A DNA stretch of 64,000 nt, from positions 54,906 to 118,905 of the forward strand of contig NZ_JARFYM010000031.1 in the NCBI RefSeq assembly GCF_030272705.1. Direction: 5' to 3'. Positions within the stretch are counted from its first letter, which is position 1. Each line of letters begins with the position of its first letter. The position numbers and the translations under genes are program-made. Below the pieces are notes generated by a model that was not told the DNA's origin, ran no database searches, and saw only the letters and a program-made list of their open reading frames with translations. The stretch comes from Rhizobium mayense. GTDB taxonomy: Bacteria; Pseudomonadota; Alphaproteobacteria; Rhizobiales; Rhizobiaceae. Of this stretch, positions 26,651-35,229 are shown piece after piece.

Positions 26651-27922
26651 TTACTGGGCAAAGATGCTGGTGTTTGCGGTCGCGGCGCTGTTGCGCTGCA
26701 GTTGCCGGATGGAGAGATGCATCCATACCAACGAGATGGCGACGATCGCAAAGAGCAGCATGAAGCAGCTCGACCAGAGGCCGGTCATATCCTTGAGCAG
26801 GCCGAAGGCGATCGGCAGGATGAAGCCGCCAAGGCCGCCCATCATGCCGACGATACCGCCGACAGCACCGACGGCGCCGGGATAATAGGCAGGAATGTGC
26901 TTGTAGACGGCCGCCTTGCCGAGGCTCATGAAGAAGCCAAGGATGAAGATGACGACGATGAAGATGGCCGGCGTGATGCCGAAGGCCGGGCCTGTCGCCG
27001 TGGCTGCCGGCAGCGAAAGGATCAAGGTGGCGAGTGCCGACACCGCCAGCATCGTGTACATCACGCTGCGTGCGCCCTTCTTGTCGGAAAGCATGCCGCC
27101 GAAGGCGCGGAAGATGCTGCCGGGGATGGAATAGGCTGCGGCGACCATGCCGGCAGTCTCGAGGTTGAAGCCGTAGACGCCGACCAGATAACGGGGCAGC
27201 CACAGCGACAGGGCGACGAAGCCGCCGAACGCGAAGAAGTAATAGAGCGAGAAGCGCCATACCTGCACATTCTTCAATGGCGCAAATTCCTGCAGCAGGC
27301 TCTTGGTTGCGCCGCCGCCATTGCGACGAGCGCGGAAGGCCGGATCGTCCGTCGTGGTGAACCAGAAGACGACAGCCATAACTGCAAGCACCAGCGCCCA
27401 GATCTCCGCGACAGCCTGCCAGCCCCATGCAAGGAGGACGAAGGGAGCAGCGAACTTGGTCACCGCGGCACCGACATTGCCCGCGCCGAAGATACCGAGC
27501 GCCGTTCCCTGCTTCTCCGGCGGGAAGAAGGGCGAGACATAGGCGACGCCGACCGCGAAGGAGCCACCGGCAAGGCCGACGCCGAGGCCGGCGATCAGCA
27601 TCTGCGTATAGGTGTGGGCATAGGAGAGCAGGAAGGTCGCCAATGCGGCGGCCAGCATGGTGAGCGTGTAGACGAGCCGGCCGCCATAGCGCGTCGTCCA
27701 GATGCCAAGGACGATGCGGACGATCGAACCGGTCAGGACCGGAGTGCCGACCAGCAAGCCGAACTCGGCTTCGTTCAGGCCGAGCTCCTGTTTGATGCGA
27801 ATGCCGATGATCGCGAAGATCGTCCACACGGCAAAACAGATCGTGAATGCCAGTGTTGATATCCACAGCGCGCGTTGCGGTGCGTCAGAGGACAATGTCT
27901 GCGTTTGGTCAAAAGCGGGCAT
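26651..27922 (-). CDS. narK: Nitrate/nitrite transporter of the NarK (NNP) family
   Basis: A 423-residue MFS protein with 12 hydrophobic helices. The nitrate-signature regions are present: GGSFAVGVAYVSPFFPP in helix 5 and GFFMSLGKAAVYKHIP in helix 10-11, both characteristic of nitrate-nitrite porters. It imports nitrate and/or exports nitrite for the reductases encoded downstream. It is the first gene of the operon, and a 170-base leader with a sigma-54 promoter, an ANTAR-type hairpin and a terminator precedes it, so uptake and reduction are controlled together by nitrogen status and nitrate. Confidence 0.93.
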   Translation of the reverse strand: MPAFDQTQTLSSDAPQRALWISTLAFTICFAVWTIFAIIGIRIKQELGLNEAEFGLLVGTPVLTGSIVRIVLGIWTTRYGGRLVYTLTMLAAALATFLLSYAHTYTQMLIAGLGVGLAGGSFAVGVAYVSPFFPPEKQGTALGIFGAGNVGAAVTKFAAPFVLLAWGWQAVAEIWALVLAVMAVVFWFTTTDDPAFRARRNGGGATKSLLQEFAPLKNVQVWRFSLYYFFAFGGFVALSLWLPRYLVGVYGFNLETAGMVAAAYSIPGSIFRAFGGMLSDKKGARSVMYTMLAVSALATLILSLPAATATGPAFGITPAIFIVVIFILGFFMSLGKAAVYKHIPAYYPGAVGAVGGIVGMMGGLGGFILPIAFGLLKDMTGLWSSCFMLLFAIVAISLVWMHLSIRQLQRNSAATANTSIFAQ

Positions 27923-27972
27923 AGCTTCTCCGTGCGCGACAACGTCGCGCCTTCCCTTGGTTCGAATTGAAA

Positions 27973-28040
27973 CAAAAAAAGCTGCTGGTCAGGGTTCGCG
28001 CACGCCGAAAGCGTGTTCGTCAATCCTGATCGGCAGCTTT
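27973..28040 (-). terminator. Intrinsic terminator (attenuator) in the narK leader
   Basis: Reading leftward, AAAGCTGC (28040-28033) pairs with GCAGCTTT (27985-27978). Inside lie TCAGG with CCTGA and a CACGC/GCGTG hairpin. A run of seven T residues follows at 27980-27974. This is a complete rho-independent terminator about 50 bases before narK. With nasT nearby it is best read as an attenuator that NasT relieves. Confidence 0.8.
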
Positions 28041-28046
28041 GCTTGA

Positions 28047-28066
28047 GACGCCCGACGTTGGACGCC
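28047..28066 (-). promoter_or_regulatory. ANTAR-type RNA hairpin in the narK leader
   Basis: In the leftward transcript GGCGUCC and GGGCGUC form a 7-pair stem (two G-U pairs) with the hexaloop AACGUC. The loop has A at position 1 and G at position 4, the rule for ANTAR-protein target hairpins, which work as a tandem pair. A weaker hairpin at 28071-28092 could be the first of the pair, though its loop is 5 bases and irregular. The terminator begins 6 bases downstream. Confidence 0.65.
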
Positions 28067-28100
28067 AATAGGTGAGCCTTCTCGGCCTCGCCTATAACAG

Positions 28101-28116
28101 TGCAAGGAGCGTGCCA
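28101..28116 (-). promoter_or_regulatory. Sigma-54 promoter of the nitrate assimilation operon
   Basis: Leftward, TGGCACG-N4-TTGCA matches the sigma-54 (RpoN) -24/-12 consensus at every conserved base. The transcription start should be near 28090, giving a leader of about 165 bases. An upstream TGCACC (28217-28222) could be an NtrC half-site; I found no full NtrC palindrome. Confidence 0.88.
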
Positions 28117-28241
28117 AATCCAGGACGTCCGGAAAACCGTGCAATTTCAATGAAAAAAATCGAGGGCTCTATTGGCCCAATGACCGGATGGTCAAATCTT
28201 GGGCGGCCTTTGCTGCGGTGCACATTAATCGAGCAGGGTGC

Positions 28242-29468
28242 TCAGCCGCCTTTGGCCGCCCGCTGCGCTTCGATATAAGCATCGATCTTGTCCGGATCGA
28301 ACAGGCTGCCGTCGAAGAAACCATCGGGACCGAGCGTCAGGCTGGCGCCGGTGGAACCAACCGGCGTTTCGACGCGAAGAGCGCCTTCGACCTTGGCACT
28401 GGCGCCGGGCAGGGCCACGCCAAGCGGCTGCAATGCCGAACGGTATATGTCCGGCCTGTAGGTACTGCGGGCAATGGTCTCGTTGTGTTCGTCGTGAACG
28501 ACCTGCCCCCAGCGCACCATCTGCGTATAGAACCAGAGGGCATGGCTCTTCCAGGGGAAGGTTGCCGCCTTGGCACGGGGAACGAAGAAGTCCTTGACGC
28601 TCGTCACCTGACCGCCGCCGACCCGCAGATCGCCGGATAGGGCCGGCAGCAGCCAAGCAATGGGGCGGCCGATATAGGCCGGCTTGGCGAGGGTCGACGC
28701 CAAGGTTTCCCTGTTCTGCGGATCGGAGCACCAGACCGCCGAGCGGTACACGGCTCGCAGCAGGGCGGCCATCGCGTCGGGGTGATCATCGGCCCACCCG
28801 GCATTGGCGCCGAGCACTTTTTCCGGGCTAGACTTCCAGATCGCGGCTTTGACCGTTGCGATATGGGCTTTGCCGCTTATGACACCAGCCGTATTCCAGG
28901 GCTCACCGACGCAGTATCCGTCAATCTGGCTGGCAGCAAGCGCATCCGGCATTTCCGGCGGCGGCAGAATGATGATTTCGATGTCGCGATCGGGATCCAT
29001 GCCGCAAGCCGAAAGCCAATAGCGCAGCTCGTAATTGTGCCCGGAATGCGGATGGACGACGGCGAAACGCAGAGGGCGTTCCGGACGTTTGAGGACAACC
29101 TCATGAAGGGCTTTGCCGTTGCGGCCGGCATCGAGGTCGTCGCTTGCGCCAGCGGCGGCCATTTGATCCCAAAGCGCTGACGATACCGTGACCGCATTGC
29201 CGCCGAGACCGAGCGCCATCGGCACGATCATCTTCGGCGCAAGCGGCGTCAGCCCGAGATTGCAGGCAATCGGCATCGGGGCAAGCATATGCGCCACGTT
29301 GTAGCGGCTGACTGCAAGCCGGTCGCGAATATTGGCCCAGGAGGCCTCTCGCACCAGCCTGAGGTCGATCGCCTCCGCCTCGGCGAAACCTTGTTCTTTC
29401 GCGATGACGAGCAGGGCGCTATCGAGAAGGGGAAGGAACCCGGCAACGATCTCGTGTGTCTGCGTCAT
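28242..29468 (-). CDS. nasS: Nitrate-sensing NasS protein
   Basis: A 408-residue protein of the NrtA/CmpA nitrate-binding family (VAGFLPLLDSALLVIAKEQGF; GYCVGEPWNTAGV; FPWKSHALWFYTQM). It lacks a signal peptide, unlike transporter-bound relatives, so it is cytosolic. With the adjacent nasT gene this identifies it as NasS, which holds NasT inactive until nitrate or nitrite binds. It overlaps nasT by ATGA (29465-29468), so the two are translationally coupled. The narK leader lies immediately downstream in the same direction. Confidence 0.92.
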   Translation of the reverse strand: MTQTHEIVAGFLPLLDSALLVIAKEQGFAEAEAIDLRLVREASWANIRDRLAVSRYNVAHMLAPMPIACNLGLTPLAPKMIVPMALGLGGNAVTVSSALWDQMAAAGASDDLDAGRNGKALHEVVLKRPERPLRFAVVHPHSGHNYELRYWLSACGMDPDRDIEIIILPPPEMPDALAASQIDGYCVGEPWNTAGVISGKAHIATVKAAIWKSSPEKVLGANAGWADDHPDAMAALLRAVYRSAVWCSDPQNRETLASTLAKPAYIGRPIAWLLPALSGDLRVGGGQVTSVKDFFVPRAKAATFPWKSHALWFYTQMVRWGQVVHDEHNETIARSTYRPDIYRSALQPLGVALPGASAKVEGALRVETPVGSTGASLTLGPDGFFDGSLFDPDKIDAYIEAQRAAKGG

Positions 29469-30067
29469 GCGTTTTCTCCTGGATCGAGCAGGCCGATCGC
29501 CGTTACCAGACTTTGCGCGATGTCTATGATCTTGCGGTTCTGGTTCATGGCCGTCTTGCGCATCAGCGCATAGGCCTCTTCTTCCGATATGCCCCGCGAT
29601 TTCATTAGCAGGCCTTTGGCGCGGTCGATCACCTTGCGGTTTTCGAGTTCGCCTCGGGTCTCTTCCAGTTCGCGATTGAGGCGCGCGAATGCGTTGAAGC
29701 GGCTGATGGCCATCTTCAGGATCGGCCGCACGCGCTCCTGCTTCAAGCCGTCGACGATATAGGCGGAAACGCCGGCATCGACGGCCGCTTCGATCGAGGC
29801 TTCGTCCGACCTGTCGACGAACATGGCGATCGGCCGCTTCACGGCGCGGGAAAGCTGAAACATGTTTTCGAGCATGTCTCGATTGGGATTTTCCAGATCG
29901 ATGACGATCACATCCGGATTGATCTCGCTGATCCTGCGGGCAATTCCGTTGATGTCGTGAACGATCGTGACGTTCTCATATCCGGCCTCGCGCAATCCGG
30001 CCTCAATGATTGAGGCGCGAATGCGGTTCTCGTCTATGACCAACACGGCAAGGGTATGAGATTTCAT
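29465..30067 (-). CDS. nasT: NasT, ANTAR-domain antiterminator
   Basis: A 200-residue two-domain protein. Residues ~1-120 are a response-regulator-like receiver (LAVLVIDENRIR; DVIVIDLENPN), and ~125-195 are an ANTAR RNA-binding domain (IDRAKGLLMKSRGISEEEAYALMRK). NasT binds tandem hairpins in nitrate operon leaders and prevents termination when freed from NasS. I use the ATG at 30065-30067; an upstream in-frame start adds 14 residues without support. Its RNA target is probably the leader before narK, where a matching hairpin and terminator are visible. Confidence 0.93.
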   Translation of the reverse strand: MKSHTLAVLVIDENRIRASIIEAGLREAGYENVTIVHDINGIARRISEINPDVIVIDLENPNRDMLENMFQLSRAVKRPIAMFVDRSDEASIEAAVDAGVSAYIVDGLKQERVRPILKMAISRFNAFARLNRELEETRGELENRKVIDRAKGLLMKSRGISEEEAYALMRKTAMNQNRKIIDIAQSLVTAIGLLDPGENA

Positions 30068-30289
30068 TGTCGCATATCGCCTCTGGCCCAAGCTCACAGG
30101 CTGAAGCAACGCTCAACCGCCATAGCCGCCCTGTGCTTCCTTACGATCGGTCTGATCCAACCGCAAGGCAAAGGGACCCATAAAGTCAGTTGCCGGGAAA
30201 TTTGTAAGCCTATGTATAGAGGGGCCTGCGGTACACATTGGCGGACAAATTCGTCGTCCCGCGCAGCTGGACACGCAGGGGATGGCGAT

Positions 30290-30328
30290 AGATAGTTTGC
30301 GTCGTAATAAATATCGCGCAAACTATCT
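30290..30328. promoter_or_regulatory. Long inverted repeat, probable operator of the exported hydrolase gene
   Basis: AGATAGTTTGCG (30290-30301) and its exact complement CGCAAACTATCT (30317-30328) flank a 15-base AT-rich spacer. The repeat ends 18 bases before the ATG at 30346, leaving room for the ribosome site, so a bound repressor would block transcription. Perfect 12-base arms suggest a dimeric regulator such as TetR or MarR. No regulator gene for it lies nearby. Confidence 0.6.
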
Positions 30329-30345
30329 CATGAAAGGATATCTCC

Positions 30346-31116
30346 ATGATCAAGCAGATTCTGTTCCGTGCGGCTGTGGCTCTCGCTGTAACGACGGCAG
30401 GTTCATGGTCCATTGCTTCCGCTGCCGAAGTGAAGAACGTCGTCATCGTCCACGGCGCGTTTGCCGATGGTTCCGGCTGGCGCACCGTGTCCGACCTTCT
30501 GACCAAGGACGGGTATAAGGTTACGATCGTGCAGGAGCCGCTGACGTCGCTGGCTGACGATGTCGCGGCGACCAAGCGTGTTCTCGACTTGCAAAATGGT
30601 CTAACTGTCCTCGTCGGCCATAGCTATGGCGGCATGGTTGTCAGCGATGCCGGCAATGCCGCTAATGTCTCCGCGCTGGTCTATGTTGCGGCTTTTGAGC
30701 CCGACAAGGGCGAAAGCCTGGCAACGCTTGCTCAGAGCAAACCCGTCGAAAACGCGAGGAAGGACAGCGTCAAGGCGACGCCGGACGGTTTCCTCTATTT
30801 GGACCCGGACGCGGTTCATGAGGCGTTTGCCGCCGACCTGCCAAAGGCCGAGGCGGATTTCATCGCCAAGTCTGAGGTCTTTGCCTCGCAGAAGGCATTT
30901 GGCGCCGAAGCGGGCGAACCGGCCTGGAAAAGCAAACCAAGCTTCGCGCTTGTTGCAACGGAAGACCGGTCGATCAATCCGGATCTCGAGCGCAGCATGG
31001 CAAAGCGTGCCGGAAGCAAGACCTATGAGGTCAAGTCGAGCCACGCCGTGTATTTGTCAAAGCCGCACGACGTTGCGAAGCTGATCGAGGAAGCCGCAAA
31101 GACTGGCTCGAAGTGA
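30346..31116 (+). CDS. Exported alpha/beta hydrolase
   Basis: A 256-residue hydrolase with a clear signal peptide (cleavage near IASAAEV). The mature domain starts with NVVIVHGAFADGSGWR and has the nucleophile elbow GHSYGG, a DPDAVHEAF cap-domain segment, a possible acid in ATEDRSI, and the C-terminal His in SSHAVYLSKP. This is the short esterase/HNL-like alpha/beta hydrolase type common in soil bacteria; the substrate is unknown. AAAGGATATCTCC precedes the ATG. It is divergent from nasT and has its own probable operator just upstream. Confidence 0.85.
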   Translation: MIKQILFRAAVALAVTTAGSWSIASAAEVKNVVIVHGAFADGSGWRTVSDLLTKDGYKVTIVQEPLTSLADDVAATKRVLDLQNGLTVLVGHSYGGMVVSDAGNAANVSALVYVAAFEPDKGESLATLAQSKPVENARKDSVKATPDGFLYLDPDAVHEAFAADLPKAEADFIAKSEVFASQKAFGAEAGEPAWKSKPSFALVATEDRSINPDLERSMAKRAGSKTYEVKSSHAVYLSKPHDVAKLIEEAAKTGSK

Positions 31117-31171
31117 GAAGGGCCAGTCGCATGCCGGCTCATGGATGCAGCCGGCATGCAAGGGCCTCAAC

Positions 31172-33367
31172 TCACCACTTCTTGCTGAGCTTGAACGTAA
31201 TGGTCCGTGCCTCGCCGTAGCCGCAGACGTTTTCCCCGGCGCAACCCGCGACATAGTTCTTGTCGAAGAGGTTGGCGACGTTGAGCGAAGCGCCCCAGCC
31301 CTTTTTCTCGTAGCGGATGCCGGCATCGAAGAGCGTTGCTGAAGGCACGCGCAAGGTGTTGGCCTCGTCTGCCCAGGACTTGCCCTGATAGCGCACGCCA
31401 GCGCCGATGCTGAGGCCGTCAAGCGCATCGCTCGTGAAGGCGTAGTCGAGCCAGAGCGAGGCGGTGGAGTTCGGGATGAGGTAGGGCGAATTGCCGACGA
31501 CGGTTTGATCGAGATCCTTGGTGATTTCGAGATCGGTGTAGGAGTAGGAGCCGAGCAGCTTCCAATTGTCGTCGAGATTGACCTTGCCTTCGAATTCGAA
31601 GCCGCGCGAACGCACTTCGCCGATCTGGCGCTGCAGGAAGGTGACGGGATCGGTCAGCGCCATATTCTTGCGGTTAATCTGGAAGATCGATGCGGTGAAA
31701 AGGCCATCGATGAAGTCGGGTTCGTATTTGACGCCGGCTTCATACTGCTGGCCCTTCTCGGGTGTCAGGCCGCCGCCGCTGACGCTGGTGCCGATCAGAG
31801 GATTGAAGAAGGTGCCGGCGCTGACATAGGGGGTAACGCCGTTGGAGAACTCGTAGGCGAGGCCCGCGCGGCCGCTCGCCGCCTTTTCATTGGTGCTATA
31901 GGTGGTGCCGACCTTCGCATCCGAATCGATGTCGACAAAGTCGTAACGGCCGTTAAGCGTCAGCAGCCATCCGCCGCCGAAATGCATCTGGTCCTGCGTA
32001 TAGATGCCGAGCTGCTGCTGTGTCAGCACCTGATTGAGGTAAACGAAATTGGCACCCTGCGGCGTGCCATAAACCGGATTGGTGGCGCTGATCGGATTGG
32101 AGCCGCAGCAAGCCTGGATCTGGTCGAGCCGGTAGATCGAGTAATCGGTGCCGACCATGAAATTATGGGCGACAGCGCCGGTAGCGAATTCGTTTTGCGC
32201 GCGGGTATCGACGGAGAAGGTATCGACTTTCGACCGTTCGAAAAAGCCGATGCGGTTCAGCATATAGTTCGGATCGTCATAGGACGGATCGAGCGGATTG
32301 CCGTCCACATAACCATTCAGATACGGGCCCTCCTCGCGCTTGTAGAGATGGCCGTAGCGCGCATTCTGCGACACCGTCCAACCGCCGTCGAATTCGTGCG
32401 AGAACTCGTAGCCAACCATCTGCTGGGCGTATTTCAGGTTGTCGATGTCCGGCTCGCCATAGAAGGCCCTGCGCCTGATCTTGCCGAAGGGTGCGTCGAC
32501 TACGGTGCCGACATAGGGAAAAAAGCCGTTGCCGCTATGGACCTCATCGAGGCCGCTGACCATGCCGTAGACGGTGAGCTTGGTGGAGTCGTCCGGAGAG
32601 ATGGTGACCTGCGGCATGATGAAGCCGCGCAGATCGTGCGTGTTGTCGCTATAGGTGTCGCCGCCGGCGACTTTGCCCGTCAGCCGGTAGCGATAGACCC
32701 CGTCGGCCGAGAGCTTGTCGGAAAAATCGAAGCCGAGGAAGGCGTTGCCGAGATTGTTGATGCCGATCTCAGTGTAATAATAGGGATCATCGGTCGGTTC
32801 CTTGCGCACCAAGTTGACAAGACCGCCGGGATTGGAGCCGCCATAGATCACCGAGGAAGGCCCCTTCAGCACCTCCACGCGCTCGAGCATGAAGGGATCG
32901 ATCTGGAAGCCGCCGAAACCATAGCTGTAGAGCGTGAGCCCATTCATGAACACGCCGGTCTGCGTAGCGTCGAAGCCGCGAATATAAAACCAGTCGGTAT
33001 CGCCGTCATCGCCGAAGGGCTGCGTGGTGACGCCCGGAGTGTATCGCAGCGCCTCGTCGACCTTGTTGGTGATGCCGCGATCGTTCATTTCCTGCCGGCC
33101 GATGACTGAGACCGATTGCGGTATCTCGGTAATCGGCATGTCCGCCTTCGATCCGGTCGTCGTCTTTTTGGCGACATAGCCTTTGACCGGGGCGGTGCCG
33201 CTCGCTTCGCTGTTATCCTGACCTGATTGGACGACCAGCGGCTTCAATTCCGTTGGGCTCTCCTGGGCCACCCCCTGCGAGCCCAGCGCCATTGCTGCCG
33301 CGGCAACGCCTGCCGCCAATACCCGTTTTAAAAATACGCCTTCGGTCAATCCCTGCATTTCCGTCAT
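31172..33367 (-). CDS. TonB-dependent siderophore receptor
   Basis: A 731-residue outer-membrane receptor. A signal peptide (to about residue 35, GVAQESP) is followed by a short linker, the plug domain (~75-190: ITEIPQSVSVIGRQEM; EVLKGPSSVIYGGSNPGG) and a 22-strand barrel ending in Trp (ITFKLSKKW). Plug and barrel match the FhuA/FoxA/FpvA-type ferric-siderophore receptors. The barrel shows typical motifs such as GRYDFVDI and LFDKNYVAGC near the end. The siderophore is unknown. Upstream in the same direction is an AraC-family gene, and an iron-box palindrome lies in between. Confidence 0.93.
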   Translation of the reverse strand: MTEMQGLTEGVFLKRVLAAGVAAAAMALGSQGVAQESPTELKPLVVQSGQDNSEASGTAPVKGYVAKKTTTGSKADMPITEIPQSVSVIGRQEMNDRGITNKVDEALRYTPGVTTQPFGDDGDTDWFYIRGFDATQTGVFMNGLTLYSYGFGGFQIDPFMLERVEVLKGPSSVIYGGSNPGGLVNLVRKEPTDDPYYYTEIGINNLGNAFLGFDFSDKLSADGVYRYRLTGKVAGGDTYSDNTHDLRGFIMPQVTISPDDSTKLTVYGMVSGLDEVHSGNGFFPYVGTVVDAPFGKIRRRAFYGEPDIDNLKYAQQMVGYEFSHEFDGGWTVSQNARYGHLYKREEGPYLNGYVDGNPLDPSYDDPNYMLNRIGFFERSKVDTFSVDTRAQNEFATGAVAHNFMVGTDYSIYRLDQIQACCGSNPISATNPVYGTPQGANFVYLNQVLTQQQLGIYTQDQMHFGGGWLLTLNGRYDFVDIDSDAKVGTTYSTNEKAASGRAGLAYEFSNGVTPYVSAGTFFNPLIGTSVSGGGLTPEKGQQYEAGVKYEPDFIDGLFTASIFQINRKNMALTDPVTFLQRQIGEVRSRGFEFEGKVNLDDNWKLLGSYSYTDLEITKDLDQTVVGNSPYLIPNSTASLWLDYAFTSDALDGLSIGAGVRYQGKSWADEANTLRVPSATLFDAGIRYEKKGWGASLNVANLFDKNYVAGCAGENVCGYGEARTITFKLSKKW

Positions 33368-33424
33368 CAGTCCTAACTTCGCGACACCCAGCTCAATCCG
33401 GGTGGCCGTGCCTTCAAAATAAGC

Positions 33425-33439
33425 TGAGTAATTAACTCA
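33425..33439. promoter_or_regulatory. RirA-type iron-responsive operator upstream of the receptor gene
   Basis: TGA-N9-TCA, the core of the rhizobial iron-responsive operator bound by RirA, within an almost perfect palindrome (TGAGTTAATTACTCA reading leftward). It lies about 60 bases before the TonB receptor start, a position that fits repression under iron sufficiency. A half-similar sequence precedes the AraC gene. Confidence 0.6.
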
Positions 33440-33531
33440 TATTTAACAGGACGGCTTGTCTCGAAATCGGGGAATTGAACGTTTTTGGGCAATTCTCCAC
33501 AGTGCCGGCAATCGCCCGCTGGGTGTGGCTT

Positions 33532-34416
33532 TTAGGCAATCTGGCTTCGTTTCCAGTTCGCCGGAGTGGTGCCAACATTCTTGCGGAAGACGCGGGTGAA
33601 ATGCGCCTGATCGGCAAAGCCGGTCTCGACAGCGATATTGGTGAGCGGCGTGTCGCCTTTCAGCAGCAGCTGCTTTGCCCGTTCGAGCCGCGCCTTGGTC
33701 TGCCATTGGTGCGGCGGCAGGCCGGTCGACGCCTTGAAGGCGTGGCTGAAATGCGATTGCGACAGCCCCGTCAGCGACGCCAGTTCTTCCAGGCGGATGT
33801 TCCGGAGGCAATTTTGCTCGATGTAGTCGACTGCGCGGCGCAGTTGCCAGGAGGCCAGTTCGCTGCGCTTACGCGGCTGCGATCCTCGCAGCTGCAGCAC
33901 ATTGATCAGCAGCGAAAGCGTGAGGCCGTCGCCATAGAGATCATGCAGGGGTTGCGGATTCTCACATTCGGCGGCGATCAATTCGGCCAGCGCCATCAGC
34001 CGAGGATCGAAGAAATGCAGGCGCGGACTGTCGAGACGGGTCTGATCGAGATCCTCCATCAGCCGCTGGCCGATGACCTCTGCATTGAAATGAATATCGA
34101 GATGGCGCACGAAATCGACACCGTCGAGATCGGCCCAAAGCTCCATCCCGGCGGGGATATAAGAAATCCTTTCGCGCTCAAACTCTTGCTGGCGGCTTTG
34201 GACACGCGGCGAGAGCCTGACGTTGCTCGTACCGGAGCCGCGCTGATCGAGCAGGATGAAGAGCCTGGGATCGTCGGCGATATAGTAGCCGCCGGCGCGG
34301 GCTGCACAATTGACGTTCCAGACGTCGGCAACGATGCCATTCCACCGGCGCCGATGAACGCCGCCGATGACCGAAAAACCGCCGATCCTGTTCTGCATCC
34401 TTGGCTGAAACGTCAT
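33532..34416 (-). CDS. AraC-family transcriptional regulator, likely of the siderophore receptor
   Basis: A 294-residue regulator. The N-terminal ~180 residues form a ligand-binding region unlike PfpI, and the last ~100 an AraC DNA-binding domain with both helix-turn-helix units (IRLEELASLTGLSQSHFSHAFK; LTNIAVETGFADQAHFTRVFRK). It starts at the ATG at 34414-34416; a TTG further up would lie inside the palindrome and is unlikely. It stands 164 bases upstream of the TonB receptor in the same direction, as in PchR/AlcR-type control in which the ferric-siderophore activates its receptor gene. Confidence 0.88.
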   Translation of the reverse strand: MTFQPRMQNRIGGFSVIGGVHRRRWNGIVADVWNVNCAARAGGYYIADDPRLFILLDQRGSGTSNVRLSPRVQSRQQEFERERISYIPAGMELWADLDGVDFVRHLDIHFNAEVIGQRLMEDLDQTRLDSPRLHFFDPRLMALAELIAAECENPQPLHDLYGDGLTLSLLINVLQLRGSQPRKRSELASWQLRRAVDYIEQNCLRNIRLEELASLTGLSQSHFSHAFKASTGLPPHQWQTKARLERAKQLLLKGDTPLTNIAVETGFADQAHFTRVFRKNVGTTPANWKRSQIA

Positions 34417-34452
34417 CCTCAGCTTCCAGCTCCGTTTTGATATAATCCTTCG

Positions 34453-34471
34453 TAATAAACTCAAGTTATTA
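34453..34471. promoter_or_regulatory. Palindrome upstream of the AraC-family gene
   Basis: TAATAA-N7-TTATTA, centred about 46 bases before the AraC start. Reading leftward the same region carries TTGAGTTTATTAC, which shares TGAGTTwATTAC with the receptor promoter. The two promoters may therefore bind a common iron regulator or the AraC protein. Confidence 0.4.
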
Positions 34472-34675
34472 TATCAGCGAAACTTCCATGGCAATGGAGC
34501 AAACTCCCGAAGGCACCACACAATCCCATTCCAAATTCACCCCAATTTTGAGCCTCGCAGCAAGCCGCATTTGCCTAGTTTTCGCAATGGGTTGTCGATA
34601 TTTCTGCCAGTGGCGCGTGAGTCCCACGCCCGCCGGCGACAAAACGGCATATCATCGACGTTGATAGGACCTCAC

Positions 34676-35176
34676 ATGAAAGAAAAGCTTCTCATCGCCG
34701 CGGTTTTCGCAGCAGCTTTCCCGTTTCTCGCCCATGGCGAGACTCTGCAGTTCCCGAGCGAGGAACCGATCGCCGAAGTCTCGATCCCGCATAGCTGGGG
34801 GCCCAAGGAAACGGAAACCGGCGTCGATGCAACCTCTCCCGACTCCGCGATTTATTTCTCCATCGACATCGCCAGCGAAAAGACAATTGATAAAACGCTC
34901 GACGACGTCATCGACTTCCTGACGAAAAACGGCGTCGAAATCGACGATAAGTCCAAGCATGAGTTTCCGGATTCCGTGCTCAACGGCATGAAGATGGCGC
35001 ATCTGGAATGGGATGGCAAAGACAAGGACGGCCCGGTCGACGTCGAACTCGGCCTGCTCCAGCCGTCCGAACACAAGCTTCTGATCGTCACCTATTGGGG
35101 TTCGAAGGACACCCAGGACAAGCATGACGAAGCAGTGCAGAACATTATGAATTCGCTCAAGCCGATCAATGATTGA
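34676..35176 (+). CDS. Exported hypothetical protein
   Basis: A 166-residue protein with a signal peptide (LLIAAVFAAAFPFLAHG-ETL). The mature part is acidic and beta-strand-like in pattern (FPSEEPIAEVSIPHSWGPKE; VDVELGLLQPSEHKLLIVTYWG) and ends in a helix (EAVQNIMNSLKPI), resembling small periplasmic proteins with a PsbP-like or histidine-kinase-leader fold, though I cannot assign a family. The ATG at 34676 was chosen because the signal peptide begins there; the ribosome site (TAGGACC) is modest. It is followed by a strong terminator and stands alone. Confidence 0.65.
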   Translation: MKEKLLIAAVFAAAFPFLAHGETLQFPSEEPIAEVSIPHSWGPKETETGVDATSPDSAIYFSIDIASEKTIDKTLDDVIDFLTKNGVEIDDKSKHEFPDSVLNGMKMAHLEWDGKDKDGPVDVELGLLQPSEHKLLIVTYWGSKDTQDKHDEAVQNIMNSLKPIND

Positions 35177-35195
35177 GCCTTCGTAAGTGGGGAAT

Positions 35196-35229
35196 AGCAG
35201 AGGCAACCACTTATGTCGTTGCCTCTGCT
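35196..35229 (+). terminator. Intrinsic terminator-like hairpin
   Basis: AGCAGAGGCAAC and its exact complement make a 12-pair stem around a 10-base loop, 19 bases after the stop at 35176, followed by a short T-rich tail (TATTA). Confidence 0.65.

Noticed and set aside
26582..27859. Long ORFs in other frames over narK (rightward 26582-27859 and leftward 26628-27866)
   Set aside because: Shadows of narK, rich in Arg, Gly and His, without recognisable domains.
31505..33109. A 534-residue rightward ORF opposite the TonB receptor
   Set aside because: It is the mirror of a well-conserved receptor in GC-rich DNA, has no ribosome site and shows no domain.
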